64,000 bases of DNA. Source: Hypoxylon rubiginosum (Eukaryota; Ascomycota; Sordariomycetes; Xylariales; Hypoxylaceae). Within the stretch, counting starts at the first letter, position 1; every line of letters begins with the position of its first letter. The stretch lies in assembly GCA_902806565.1 (NCBI GenBank), contig CADCXA010000025.1:434001-498000 (forward strand). Direction: 5' to 3'. This document shows, in pieces, positions 34,701 to 45,818 of this stretch. The position numbers and the translations under genes are program-made. The notes under the pieces are model-generated. The model saw nothing but the letters and a program-made list of their open reading frames with translations, made no database searches and had not been told where the DNA came from.

Positions 34701-35923
34701 AGAAGGCATTTTCGAAATCCGTGGGTATTACCGTCGAGGCCGTAAACTCGATCAAGACGGTCGCCGCGCTGTCGCTGGAACAGGAAGTGCTCGGAACGTA
34801 TCGTCGCTCACTTTCGGCCCCGCGGAAGGAGATCACGCGCTCGAGCCTGTGGGCCAACCTCTTTCTCGCGATCGCTTACAGCATTTCCAATCTCATCTAT
34901 GCCCTCATCTACTGGTGGGGAGCGAAACAAATCATCGAAAGTGGCTACACGCAAGTCGAGTTCTTCATCGTTTTGCTCGCACTCTTAGTCAGCGCGCAAC
35001 TTTGGGGACAGCTATTTACTCTGGCCCCCGAAGTCACGAGGGCAGGCAGCGCGGTGGGGCGGATCTTCGACCTCATTGACCTGGGCTCGTCTAGGACGTT
35101 TTCGGCCCAGGGGAAGGATTCGCTCGATGCGGAGGCTGCGGTCGAGTCCAAAACAGCCGCCCGCCCGAATACCCGAGGTCTCGCGGTCAGCTTCAGGCAG
35201 GTCAAGTTCGCGTACCCCGCGCGGCCGAACCGCCGGGTCCTAAAGGGGCTGGACATGGACATCCGCCCCGGTCAATTCTGCGCGCTCGTTGGCCCCAGCG
35301 GCGCAGGCAAGTCGACCGTCATCTCGCTGCTGGAGCGCATGTACAGTGTGGAATCAGGGGCGATCGAGGTCGACGGCGTCAACGTCTCTGCCAAGAAGGA
35401 CCCTGTCTTCAGGGATGACATCGGCCTAGTGCCCCAGGATAGCGTCCTCTTCGACGGTAGCATTCGGTTCAACGTCGCTCTTGGAGCTCGTCCGGGGGAA
35501 GAGCCGTCGGATGCCGCGATCGTGGAGGCGTGCAAGCTAGCCAACATCCACGACACCATCGTAGCCCTGCCGGACGGCTACGACACGCAGTGTGGACCTA
35601 GCGGGGGGCAGCTCTCAGGCGGGCAGAAGCAGCGCCTCTCCATAGCCAGGGCCCTAGTGCGAAAGCCGCGGTTGCTGCTCTTGGACGAGTCGACTAGCGC
35701 GCTGGATGCGGAGTCGGAGAGGCTACTGCAGGACGGGTTGGAGAAGGCGACGCGGGGTATCACGGTCGTGGCTATCGCGCATCGGCTGCATACGATTCGA
35801 CGAGCGGACGTGATCTTCATGGTCGAGGACGGGCGCTGCGTGGAGAAGGGGTCGCACGAAGAATTATTGGTTCGCAGCGAGAGCTATCGCGTCAATGTCA
35901 TGCACCAAACTTTGGACGGTTGA
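31765..35923 (+). CDS. Full-length ABC-B (MDR-type) transporter, 3 exons
   Basis: Exons 31765-31801, 31945-32859 and 32913-35923 give 1320 aa. Exon 1 is only 37 bases (MVVANDGSGSTA). The acceptor at 31944 joins it to GLFRYFRLLTYAEPTKVDIALL, the normal first-helix lead-in of this family. The order is TMD1, NBD1, TMD2, NBD2. NBD1 has Walker A GLSGSGKST at about 410, signature LLSGGQKQR and Walker B ILVLDEAT. NBD2 has Walker A GPSGAGKST at about 1110, signature LSGGQKQRLS and Walker B LLLLDEST. The inter-half linker is charged with an EKNAEKNAK repeat. ABC-B pumps export drugs or peptides, and one (SitT) sits in the Aspergillus fumigatus siderophore cluster beside an MFS siderophore transporter, as here. 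Substrate is inferred, not shown. Confidence 0.93.
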
Positions 35924-38900
35924 AAAGAAATTCGCGAGTTCGAGTTGGAGAGAAAGCTTGTTTTTTTCTCAAGGGGGTTCTTATATGTTATTATTGATAC
36001 CTGCAAAATCTAATCATCATATGTTTATAGTACGACTGGTAAATCATCAATGCAAGATTACATATGTGCTTCTAACGAAGGGTTTCCACGACCCAGTAAT
36101 TGATGTACATATGTATGTAAATGTATGTAAGCTGCCTATGTACGGTCAAAGCGCCAAAGCAATCAAGCGCCGATTACATGATTGAAGCGAGTTACGTTAT
36201 CACGAGAGGGTGATCATTACTCGATGTCGCGTTGTGTGTGAAGTGTCAATTCGTATGCGCTCCAAGTCTGGTAGGGCGAATAGGGGTATTGGGTTGCGTA
36301 TAGGGGGTGTAGGTTGTGTAGGTGTATAGATGGAAATGATGTAACCCAATGGATGCAAGTGTTGGGGGGAGACGGAGATATGGACGGTGATGTGAGATTG
36401 AGACCGGGAAATCGAAACGATCGTTTGATGTCTATCAGTTTATCAGTCTATCATCATAATACTACCTAACGTAATGATATGTTATATATAGGCAACCTAA
36501 TGTTGGAGAGGCTTAATGTTACTCCAAGATCATCAACGTTGCTATTACTTTTTATTTCTCACTTTAACTTGGGCACAAAGAACAATGGCAGCTGTAGATA
36601 CCTACTCAGATACTTGATATACTTACACCTACATCTAATAATGACTTATTAAGAAGTACTATGAATTGTACAGTAGCACTCTCTGTCCACTCAAACCACT
36701 CAACCACTCAACGTGTGTACAACACATATTAAAAACAATTAGCTTACTCCGTGTTACCAAACTCCAACTCTTCCCACCCCAACCCCACATACAGTAGACA
36801 TACAGGAGACATACGCCATGCCGATGTCAGATTGTAACTACAGACAATGCATCTTACATACCTAATCTAAGGTACCTGTATCCACGTTTGTGGAATACGG
36901 TATGTTGATCCGTGATCCGCGATCCGCGATTCATGGGTATCTCTATGGAACTCTTACACAGTTCGTATAGGTATAGTAATACAATTGTTACACAGCTTTT
37001 CAATTCCACTTCAATTCCACTTCCATTCCACCGATCACACTAATAACAATAGCACAATTGCTGAGGATGAGATAAGGAGGCTTACATGTTTACACGTTTA
37101 CACAATTACAGGTTTCTAGATTTTTACAGGGCTCTAGATTATTACAGGGCCCCCCCTCTGGCCCTACAGCCAGCAAAGAGGCTAGACCCACCCCCGCCTC
37201 GAAGCCGCCGGAGGGCTAGAGGGGCTAGACGGGTAGTGGGCTGACTGTGACACAATGCGCTGCGAGAACACCCCTGTCCCTTAGTATCACCCCATTTCCC
37301 ATCCAATTCGATCCCCAAATTTGCAGACACCTGCTTGTAATCATACGACGCTGAAGCTTCGAGCTCTAATCGAGTCTTCAGTTTCTTGAGCTTACTCACC
37401 CACTATCTCGTTATATCTCGCTATATTCCACCGTATTCCCGTATTCCACTATATTTTTTCATATACGAAGGAGAAGAAAAAAATTCTTCTCAACGCCGAA
37501 GAAGCACCATCCGAGCCCATTCGAACCCAGCTACTATCGAGCTTGCGTTCTATGTGGTTCTACAACAGCAATTGATTCTATCGTAAAACAAATGTGCGCA
37601 CAGTACAAACAACGAATGAAGAAAACGGAGAGCTCTCCACGGCCAATTGCTCAATGTGACCCTTCTCCCCTCACATTGGAATGGAGAATGGAGAAATGGA
37701 GCATGCATTAGGCATGGTACCAAGGTAGGTTTATGAAACATCCCCAAAAAGAATAAAGAGTTGAGTTATCATCGTCGACGACAACGTCCTAATCAGGATG
37801 CATATGTACCATAGTAGTGCGTTATGTAGGTGAGATTTTTTTCAACTTTGGGATAGATCGTAGGGGTACCGGCGGGGTTCCGCGCGGCCGAAAGGCTCGA
37901 CGCTATCGTTGTCGAGTCGAGGAAGGGGGAGCTATCCGACCTGTGTACCTAACGCTATAGACTGTGGCTAACTGCTGGCTTAGTGCTGGCTTCTCGCTGG
38001 CTTCGCGCTGGTTTCTGCTGGCTCTTCATTGGCGTTCTCAGCCCTCTGCATACCTGCATCCTTACCAAGTCACGTTTCTAGGCCTCGTGAATGGCACGTT
38101 CTTGGTTCGGTCTTGGGGATGGCCTGGAGCTTTGGTAGCTCTTGATCCGGCCGGTCCCAGATCCGCAACGCTACCTACCTAGGTACATACCCAGTCACCA
38201 GTCACCAGTCACCAGTCACCAGTCACCAGTCAGCCAGCTGCGCTACCACGGTGGTTCAAAGAAGCCAAAGAAGCGCCTGACATCCAGCACACATTGACTG
38301 CATTGATTGGAACTGGGGACGGTCATGATCCTTGCTAACCCTTCCTGCTACCCTCCCACCCGAGCTTTTGGGTGACGGCCTACTCCGTACCTAATCTACC
38401 TGCAGCCGCTATACTCCTAACCTACCCAAAGGTCGCTCGCTAAACAACTCTGGATCGACCGGCAGCCATGTATTACGCGACTAGATTTTTTCACAGTACG
38501 AGAAAAAAGGAATGTCCATGCCCCAGTCGGCGTTCGATGCAATGCCATGCGCTGCGCCTGCGCCCGCGCCCATTCTTCATCGTGCATCGTGTGAGAGGGG
38601 TAAGGTGACGTTGTTGCATTTCCCATCCCATCCCATTCCCATCCCAAAGGACCGTACCGGGCGGACGCGAACCTGTATGGGAACGCCCCCCCTCGGCGGA
38701 TCTTGCATTGGCATTGGCATTGGCATTGTCCTTCGGCAGAGTCTTTATATAACGACGGTAGTCGTCGCTTCAGAATTCTTTGCTATATCTTTATCATCGT
38801 CTCGATCAAGAGTAAAAACAGAGATTACCAGCCAACCCAAATCTACTACCTTAGCTCCTTAGCTTATCCGTCATATCCGTCGTATATATATCATACCTAC

Positions 38901-38964
38901 CTCGATATTCTCCCATCTACACTATCTACACAACTCTTTATTACCAGATCACCAAGTATTTATC
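35924..38964. other. Long intergenic region with simple repeats
   Basis: No gene is supported over 3 kb. It holds AT-rich DNA (36440-37140), purine/pyrimidine tracts, an array of CAGTCAC heptamers (38192-38233), a (GCATTG)4 hexamer run (about 38705-38728), TACCTACCTAGGTACATA (about 38171), and a TATATAA box at about 38746 for the alcohol dehydrogenase gene. Confidence 0.5.
38192..38233 (+). repeat. CAGTCAC heptamer array, six units
   Basis: Five exact CAGTCAC units are followed by one CAGTCAG. Each unit contains a TGACTG (minus strand) that resembles a bZIP half-site. The array lies about 730 bp upstream of the alcohol dehydrogenase start. Confidence 0.75.
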
Positions 38965-40115
38965 ATGAGTGCCGTTGAGATTCCGAGCGAGCAATGGGCT
39001 CAGGTCGTCGAAAAGACGGGCGGACGTGAGTAACTCTTCTCTTTCACCTTAGCCGCTGCTATCCCCGGTGATGGTCCTTCAAACTTATACGAGAGAAACT
39101 GACTCGAAAATTAGCTGCCATCTACAAGAAGATCCCGGTAGCCAAGCCCGGTCCCGACGAGGTTCTCATTAACATCAAGTATTCCGGTGTCTGCCATACG
39201 GACCTGCACGCCATGAATGGCGACTGGCCGTTAGCCACCAAGATGCCCTTCGTCGGCGGCCACGAGGGTGCGGGTGTCGTCGTTGCGCGCGGCGAGCTCG
39301 TCACGGACGTCGAGATCGGCGACTACGCTGGTATCAAGTGGCTAAACGGATCCTGCCTGAATTGCACGTTCTGCCAACAGTCAGACGAGTCTCTCTGCCC
39401 GAACCCATTACTCTCTGGTTACACCGTAGACGGCAGCTTCCAGCAGTACGCCATCGGCAAGGCGGCGCACGTCGCCCGTATCCCTAAAGACTGCAGTCTC
39501 GAGGCCATCGCGCCCATCCTGTGCGCCGGCCTAACGGTGTACAAGGCGCTGAAGGAATCGGGAGCGCGGCCGGGCCAGCAGGTGGCCATCGTTGGCGCGG
39601 GCGGCGGCCTCGGCAGCCTGGCCATCCAGTACGCCAAGGCGATGGGCCTGCACGTGATCGCGGTCGACGGGGGTGAGGAGAAGGGCAAGATGTGCCATTC
39701 GCTGGGGGCTGAGGACTACATTGATTTCATGCAGAGCAAGAACGTAGTGCAGGACGTCAAGAAGGCGACGGCGGACGGCTACGGCCCGCACGCGGTGCTT
39801 CTGCTGGCCGTCAGCGAGGGGCCCTTCCAGCAGGCGAGCGAGTACGTGCGTAGCCGCGGGACGATCGTGTGCGTCGGCCTGCCGGCGGGCGCGTACCTGA
39901 AGGCGCCCGTCTTCGACACCGTCATCCGTATGATCACCATCCGCGGCAGCTACGTGGGCAACCGCCAGGACACGGTCGAGGCCATCGACTTCTTCCGCCG
40001 CGGGCTCGTCAAGGCCCCCTACAAGGTCGTCGGCCTCAGCAAGCTGCAGGAGGTCTTCGAGCTCATGGAGGAGGGCAAGATCGCTGGGCGCTACGTCGTC
40101 GACACGAGCTCTTAG
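38965..40115 (+). CDS. Zinc-dependent alcohol dehydrogenase (ADH1-type), 2 exons
   Basis: Exons 38965-39025 and 39115-40115 give 353 aa, the normal size. The intron (39026-39114) lies after residue 20. Catalytic zinc ligands are in [10 protein letters not shown] (Cys about 47) and GGHEGAG (His about 70). The four structural-zinc cysteines are in [17 protein letters not shown]. The NAD-binding Rossmann motif is [14 protein letters not shown], with the acidic AVDGG that selects NAD. The enzyme interconverts ethanol (or another short alcohol) and its aldehyde in the cytosol. A TATA box (about 38746) and a pyrimidine-rich leader precede it, and codon use is strongly GC3-biased, which fits high expression. 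No missing residues were found. Confidence 0.95.
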
Positions 40116-40813
40116 ATAAAGAAAGACGAAGAAGAGAGAGGCCAAAAGAAAAGGTTATAAGTCTTGGCGGAGTTTTGGAGATACCATTAACAATCATCTT
40201 GTCTTTTTTGACGATGGTTTTTTTTTCCTTGTATTTTTTTCTCAAGTCTTTTTCTTGTATATACAGTTAGGCCCTATTATAAGGGGAAGGGTCAGGGCCA
40301 AGGCCAGACGAACAAACAGACCAGGGACCTGGGTTACTAGACGATTACGAAATGATTGTATAAAGTACAATGATAATTCACGATACTACATGTTTCAGCA
40401 TTGGGTCATCCCCTCGTCGTCTCTACTTCACTGCTATTCCTTAGCCCTTTTTCAAATAATTTATATACCTTCACTAATCAATAAGTTTCTAACTCTTGGA
40501 ACATCGTGCTTGAGCACATACACGCGGAAGGTGCGAACCCCCCTATTTTCAAATTTACCAAACCGATATGGCACTTACGTTTGTAGCGTTTTTGTAGCGT
40601 TATCCTTGCCACAATGCCCCCGAACCTTCCAAACAATCACTCAACCATGACCTTGACCAGTCGTTCTTGCACATTTTAGTCTCAACCAATTTTTTTATTT
40701 GAGCCGGCCAAAAAAATCACAAATACCTGCCAAATTCCAACCCCTCTATTTATCTCCTTACACCAACTGTTCTCTTTTCTAAACCTCACTACAGCACACC
40801 GCAGTAGAGCACG
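40116..40813. other. Intergenic region
   Basis: This is the terminator side of the alcohol dehydrogenase (T-rich at 40195-40255) and the promoter of the RNase H-like gene. No gene is seen. Confidence 0.4.
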
Positions 40814-41494
40814 ATGGAGGAGTATTTCCCGTCTCCCAGATGGGGCACCGAGGGCCTCGTAAATGGCGACGGCGAGCCCATACCCCGCCTATTCGACCCG
40901 ACCGTGAGTTCCATCCATGAGATGATCACCGAGTCCCGCCTGCTCGTCCACGACCAGCAGCAAGGAGTACGACACATGCGAAGAATCTTCCCGCGCACAA
41001 ACTCAATCGGCACTGATCCCGCCACAATGGTCATCCACACCGACGGGGCCTGCCGCGGAAACGGAAACGGAGCACGCCGCCCCCGCGCTTCCTGGGGCGT
41101 CTTCGTGGCGGACGGGTCCCAGTGGAACGACTGCGGCAGGCTGGACCGGGCCCTGCCGCAGACGAGCGCGAGCGCCAAGATCGAGGCGCTATGGCAGGCC
41201 CTCACCATCGTCGGCGACATACTCTCCTACGAGCCCGGCATCACTCGCGTCCGCATCGCGACCGATTCCCTGGACCTGGTCACCGCGCTGGCGTTCTGCA
41301 TCTGGGACTGGATCGACAACGACGGATACACCGACTCGGGACACCCGGTGGCCCACTTCGACCGGCTGGTGGATATCCACAACGAGCTGGATGACCTGGA
41401 GTGCGAGTACGGCGTCAGTATCAAGCTGTGGTACGTTCCGCGCAACAGGAACACGGACGCGGACGCGCTGGCGAACCAGGCGCTGGATTCTTAG
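40814..41494 (+). CDS. RNase H-fold protein
   Basis: A single exon of 226 aa. All four acidic positions of RNase H type 1 can be placed: Asp in VIHTDGACRGNGNG, Glu in SASAKIEALWQAL, Asp in RIATDSLDLV, and Asp in NRNTDADALANQAL. The first about 75 residues are a non-catalytic lead-in (FDPTVSSIHEMITESRLLVHDQQ). There is no hybrid-binding domain and no reverse transcriptase. Members would cleave the RNA strand of RNA:DNA hybrids. Stand-alone proteins of this kind are common in Pezizomycotina in several copies and their role is not settled. It looks intact and GC-rich. Confidence 0.85.
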   Translation: MEEYFPSPRWGTEGLVNGDGEPIPRLFDPTVSSIHEMITESRLLVHDQQQGVRHMRRIFPRTNSIGTDPATMVIHTDGACRGNGNGARRPRASWGVFVADGSQWNDCGRLDRALPQTSASAKIEALWQALTIVGDILSYEPGITRVRIATDSLDLVTALAFCIWDWIDNDGYTDSGHPVAHFDRLVDIHNELDDLECEYGVSIKLWYVPRNRNTDADALANQALDS

Positions 41495-42330
41495 CAATGA
41501 TGGTTGATCCACCGGGACGACTGCTCTGCGGGAGTGGATAACGCATGAAGACGCGAAGGGTTATGGCGATACTAGGATGATGAAGCGGCAATGCAACCGA
41601 ACAGCTGGACGGCGCGAGTTATTCGACACGGGGCCCGCGCGATAACTAATGGTCTCATGATTTCGCATGAAGCTAGCTCCTTGCTACCATACTACGAAGC
41701 CCATTTAGCTCTGTAGTTCGACAGGTAGCATCTCAACGGCGCGTCATCACAAAGTCATCGTCTTCCGAATACCTCTCAGCTCGAGAGGCTCGTCGTTCTG
41801 GTCTCCTGCGTTAATACTATGAGTTCGTAACCTGACTTAACATAAGCATCGTGAGAATCGTGAAAGCGTCGGTGTTGAATCGCAAGAACTGCATCTGAGG
41901 TGTGATGTTGCGCCGGACGAGGTTAACTTACCCTCGTCCATCCCCGTATCCCCAAACGATGATTATTTGAATAGCAGTCGCTTATCAGGTTTTAGTTACC
42001 TTCTTTCTAGTCTACACGCATATTCAAGCTATTGTTCGTCCACCCACGTACTAACTGACTCCTCCGGCTCTATCCAGGAACGCTTTATAAGGTATGCACA
42101 TTATTCGAAAAATCTTATTGGAAAATTTGCCATAAATCACCATAAGTACCTAGGTAGGCTCCTTTAAACTCCAGCTTTCCCCTTCGTAACCCTTGGATCC
42201 CTCAACGCCGTCTCTCTTACGCCAACCCCAACCTTTCCGATCCTACATAAACCCCGTATCGATCTTACAAGTAGCCCGACAACTCATATCCTACACCAAC
42301 CGAAAAAATTCATATGCGATATAACGAGCT
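41495..42330. other. Intergenic region between convergent genes
   Basis: No gene is seen. GTACCTAGGTAGGCTCC occurs at about 42148. Confidence 0.4.
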
Positions 42331-44431
42331 TTACACCATTCGCAGACCCGAGTCCGAAGACATGAAATCGAGAAACGCGTTCGCCGCAAAACGTCTCTTC
42401 TCCGAGTACGAGCCAGCGAAACTTTGCAGGGCGGCGATGATATCGAGAGCTGGGTTGCGCCGGCCGACGTCGACGAGATTCGACCGCACGACGCGCGTCC
42501 GCTCGCGAACTTCGTCCGAACTGATCAAGCCGAGAAGCCGCCCCTCGATATAGCGCGCGTATGTTTCAACGGTGTCGAGGCGGGAATATGCACCGAAGTA
42601 TCTGTTCGCGTCGTTGTCGCGGAGGTAGTCCTCGAGCAGGTCCATCTTGGTGAGGACTACGATGAACTCCGTCTGCGGGAACCGTCGGTCGTTCACGGTC
42701 GATTCGAACAGGGACAGCTGTTCCTGCATCCGATCGACTGGTTCATCGCCAGGTAAGACGCGCGAATAGGCTGTTGGGTCGATTGTAAACAGGATGGTTG
42801 ATGTGTGCTCGGAAATTCTTTCACACCCATTCTGCTGTGCTCCCGCCCCTGGACTATCAATGATTGCGTATCTAGAGCCCATGTGTTCTAGAGTCGTATC
42901 CGTGAACTCGGCTGTTTCTTGTTTCGCGCGTAGTATTTCCTCGTCCGGAGGAACATATTCAGGGGTTGCAATGCGATCGATAGACTTAATGAAGTATGCT
43001 GCATTGTCATTGAGCTGGTATTCATTCCGTCGCTTATATGCACTTTGGAATCCATCGTCAGCCCAAAGAGAGCATATGACATCGACAAGTTCTTTGGACG
43101 GAGAATCAAAAGTAGCCTCCTTTGCGCCGTATTGGTGAATCTCTGCGAACGCCTTCTCCACTTCATGCCCACCAACACGGATTTTCAGGGGTATCCCTAG
43201 CCTCTCCATGGCTTCCAAAATCGACCGAACGGATTCAATAGCTTGTCGCCAAATGGTATGGGAATGCATATCTCGTTTCTCCGCAAAGAGGTTTGGCTGC
43301 CCAATCAATGACAATGCCCTGTGCAGCGTAGACTTGCCACTCTCCGGAATGCCAAGAATCAGCACTCTCCGAGTGTCTCTCCCGTCGAGTTGATGAATAG
43401 ATATATCAGATTCGCGACGTTGAAATGACTTCCACCAGCTGTTCAGCCTTATAGATGTTATAGACTTCGATCGTCTTGCGAACTGACCAAATCCTGATGA
43501 TTCCGAAGACAGCGCCGTTGCAGGACTACTGGGTCCTTGGCTGAACTGGTCATTAGTTGGCCCTAGTTGTGCCTCTTGAGATGTTCCGTGATTCTGATTT
43601 AATTCAGCGATATGCAATGACAGTTCGCCGGATAACTCGACAGGGCTGTTTTCTTCAGTAGCTTTCTCGTTGTACCGCCCATTTGGTAATGTCATGTTAG
43701 GTTCCGGAGATTTCCCAGCTCTGATGGCCTGTCTCAAGTGACTTCTCTCCGCTTGCTGGTACAATCTAGATCGAAGTATGATAGGGTCGAAGGCAAATCG
43801 AGTGCTGATACCACTCGTATCTTCCGAAATAAAGCTAGACGTATCATCGAGCCCGATAATTGAAGACGAGTAGTCCCGAGCCAGCTGTAGTATGGATTGG
43901 CTCTCTTCGCGATCCATAACCTCCCGCTGTTGAGCCAATGTTTGACTGTGATCATGTTAACTTGCTTCGGACGAGTGATGATAGCATCACATACCACTGT
44001 ATTGCTTGTAGCAAGAGGTTGAACGCGTTCACTTGACGGTCCAGGAACATTGAAAAATTGTTCATATCTTTCTCGCTCCACAAGAATGTAATTCTACTCT
44101 TCGTCGTCATCTCCAAGGGGGCGTCCTTGTCCAGGCGGTCCAGTACCTCCTCCAGAGCCTTCATCAGCGGGCCGAAGCTGTCGAGGGCGTGATGGACCTG
44201 CGAGGCCAGCTCCTTGTATCTCGGGGTGCGCCGCAGCTCCGGCGACTTTAGTACCGACAACTGATCTAGGGCGGATTGTACCATGTACAGTTGTCCTATC
44301 ATGGCGGATACAATAATTGGTGCATTGTGATACTTGGACTTCAGAGAGCTCAGGCTCGCAATACATCTCACGACGATATCTCCAACCGAGAGGGCGGTGC
44401 CAACGACCTGAAACATTGTCAAGGGATCCAT
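42331..44431 (-). CDS. N-terminal helical (NLR-type) domain fused to a Galpha-like GTPase, 2 exons
   Basis: Exons (minus) 43995-44431 and 42331-43945 give 683 aa; the intron (43946-43994, GTATGT…CACAG) splits a codon. Residues 1-155 (MDPLTMFQVVGTALSVGDIV…) are the fungal N-terminal helical domain found on NACHT/ankyrin proteins. A disordered Ser/Gln-rich linker follows. A Galpha-like domain starts at about 340: P-loop LGIPESGKST, a helical insert with RREYQLND-type sequence (RRNEYQLNDNAAYF), YVPPDEEILRA, IIDSPGAG in place of DVGGQR, and TKMDLL in place of NKxD. Relative to canonical Galpha, the switch I Arg is replaced (RAKQETAEF) and the catalytic Gln is lost. Nucleotide hydrolysis is therefore expected to be poor. 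The C-terminus lacks a receptor-coupling motif. It is probably a signalling switch of the fungal innate-immunity type; that role is inferred. Confidence 0.88.
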
Positions 44432-44996
44432 ATTGTAGAAACTAATCGTTCAGTCCACACGTGCTTCCGGAATCCGACGGAAATATAAAGGGCTCCCCTT
44501 CAAGTGAGGAAAAGCGTCGAGAAGGCTACGCAAGGTAGGATTCTGTGTTTCAGCTCAGGTTGAAATGGTTGTCTTACCTTAGTTAGCAGGGCAGGGCTGT
44601 CTTGGTATTACCTGCATCGAATTACACAGACATAGCCTTGCTTGCCGCCTAGATTTTAATGCACAATGCCGTCAGCTTTGAAATCGGATCTGAGTTATAG
44701 ACTTCACGGTGCGAGCCTTTCTCCTTAAAAATCCCGCACATAATGTCCTTTTATTCTGAATGGTGGAAAGGTGTAGTAGCAGAAATTGTTGCATGAGTTT
44801 CGAATCCGAATTCTTCCATATACACTTCACCGCTTCAATAGCATCATACCTGCGTCTTGGGTTGGGCACATGGGCATGTATTAGATGATGAATTCGTAGT
44901 ATCGGGCGATAGCTGAGTTTATTCTATATTGCCCACCAACTATTTCACCCCTGAAACATAATATCATCAGGTACGCAAATGAAAGCCTTCCGACAT
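44432..44996. other. Intergenic region
   Basis: This is the promoter of the Galpha-like gene and the 3' side of the PL20 gene. No gene is seen. Confidence 0.4.
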
Positions 44997-45818
44997 CTAT
45001 AGATCGTCGTAAGTATTCTGAAATCTCAGACCGCCTCCAGCAGTGGCAACCCATCCATCAGGATCGGCATCCTTGAAAGCGGAACCCGCGGCGATCTGAT
45101 CGTACCAGACCTGCCTGGTCCCCTGGGTCCCCTCGTAGCCGTGGTCGTGCCAGCCGTTGGCGTAGAGCCCGACCCGGAACTGGAAGTACCGCCCGTCCCC
45201 CACCGTCGTCGGGATGTTGTACGACTCGACCACCTTCTCCCCGTCGTACCACAGCTTGAAGAAGCCGGTGCCGTCGCTCTTCCAGCTGGCCTGGATGACC
45301 ACGCGGTGCCACGCGCCGGCCGTCACCGTCTTCAGGTCCTTGAACGGCGTGATCTTCTGGCTCGCGACGGGGCACACGTCCCCGTGCTTGACGCGCGCCT
45401 GCAGCTGGTCGCCCACGATCCACACCATGGCGCCCGGCATGTACGTCTCCGTGCATCCCAGGTTGGTGAAGTCGGCGATGAACTGCGCGAGGTTGAACTC
45501 CTGCGCCGGGCTGAACTGCCACCCGTCCTGCAGCCGGAACGCGAAGCCGTAGAAGCCCGTGTCGCCCTTGCGGTACACGTTGTACTTGACGGCCTCCGAG
45601 TGGTACCGGCCGCTGTAGGAAGCGTCGTGGATCTGCGTCATCCGGAGGGCCGTGGGCCCCTTGTACACCTGGTCCGTCACCTCGTCCACGGTGCCCTTGT
45701 TTTCGTGGGTGAAGGTGTCCCATCCCGACTTCGTCCCCGTGTTGTGCCAGGATTGTGTTGCCTGTACGCCGGTTAAGCTCAGTGCGAGGAGCACGCTTGA
45801 TATATTGAAAGAGACCAT
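44997..45818 (-). CDS. Secreted glucuronan lyase, PL20
   Basis: A single exon of 273 aa. A signal peptide (MVSFNISSVLLALSLTGVQA) is followed by the PL20 domain: WHNTGTKSGWDTFTHENKGTV, SGRYHSEAVKYN, GFYGFAFRLQDGW, FNLAQFIADF and FKLWYDGEKVVESYN. The length and order match the Trichoderma reesei glucuronan lyase family, a beta-jelly-roll enzyme that cleaves beta-1,4-glucuronan by beta-elimination. It is extracellular and acts on plant or algal polyuronates. A TATATATAAAG box (45918-45928, minus strand) lies about 100 bp upstream, next to a GATAAG. The gene has very high GC3, so strong expression is plausible. Confidence 0.92.
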   Translation of the reverse strand: MVSFNISSVLLALSLTGVQATQSWHNTGTKSGWDTFTHENKGTVDEVTDQVYKGPTALRMTQIHDASYSGRYHSEAVKYNVYRKGDTGFYGFAFRLQDGWQFSPAQEFNLAQFIADFTNLGCTETYMPGAMVWIVGDQLQARVKHGDVCPVASQKITPFKDLKTVTAGAWHRVVIQASWKSDGTGFFKLWYDGEKVVESYNIPTTVGDGRYFQFRVGLYANGWHDHGYEGTQGTRQVWYDQIAAGSAFKDADPDGWVATAGGGLRFQNTYDDL

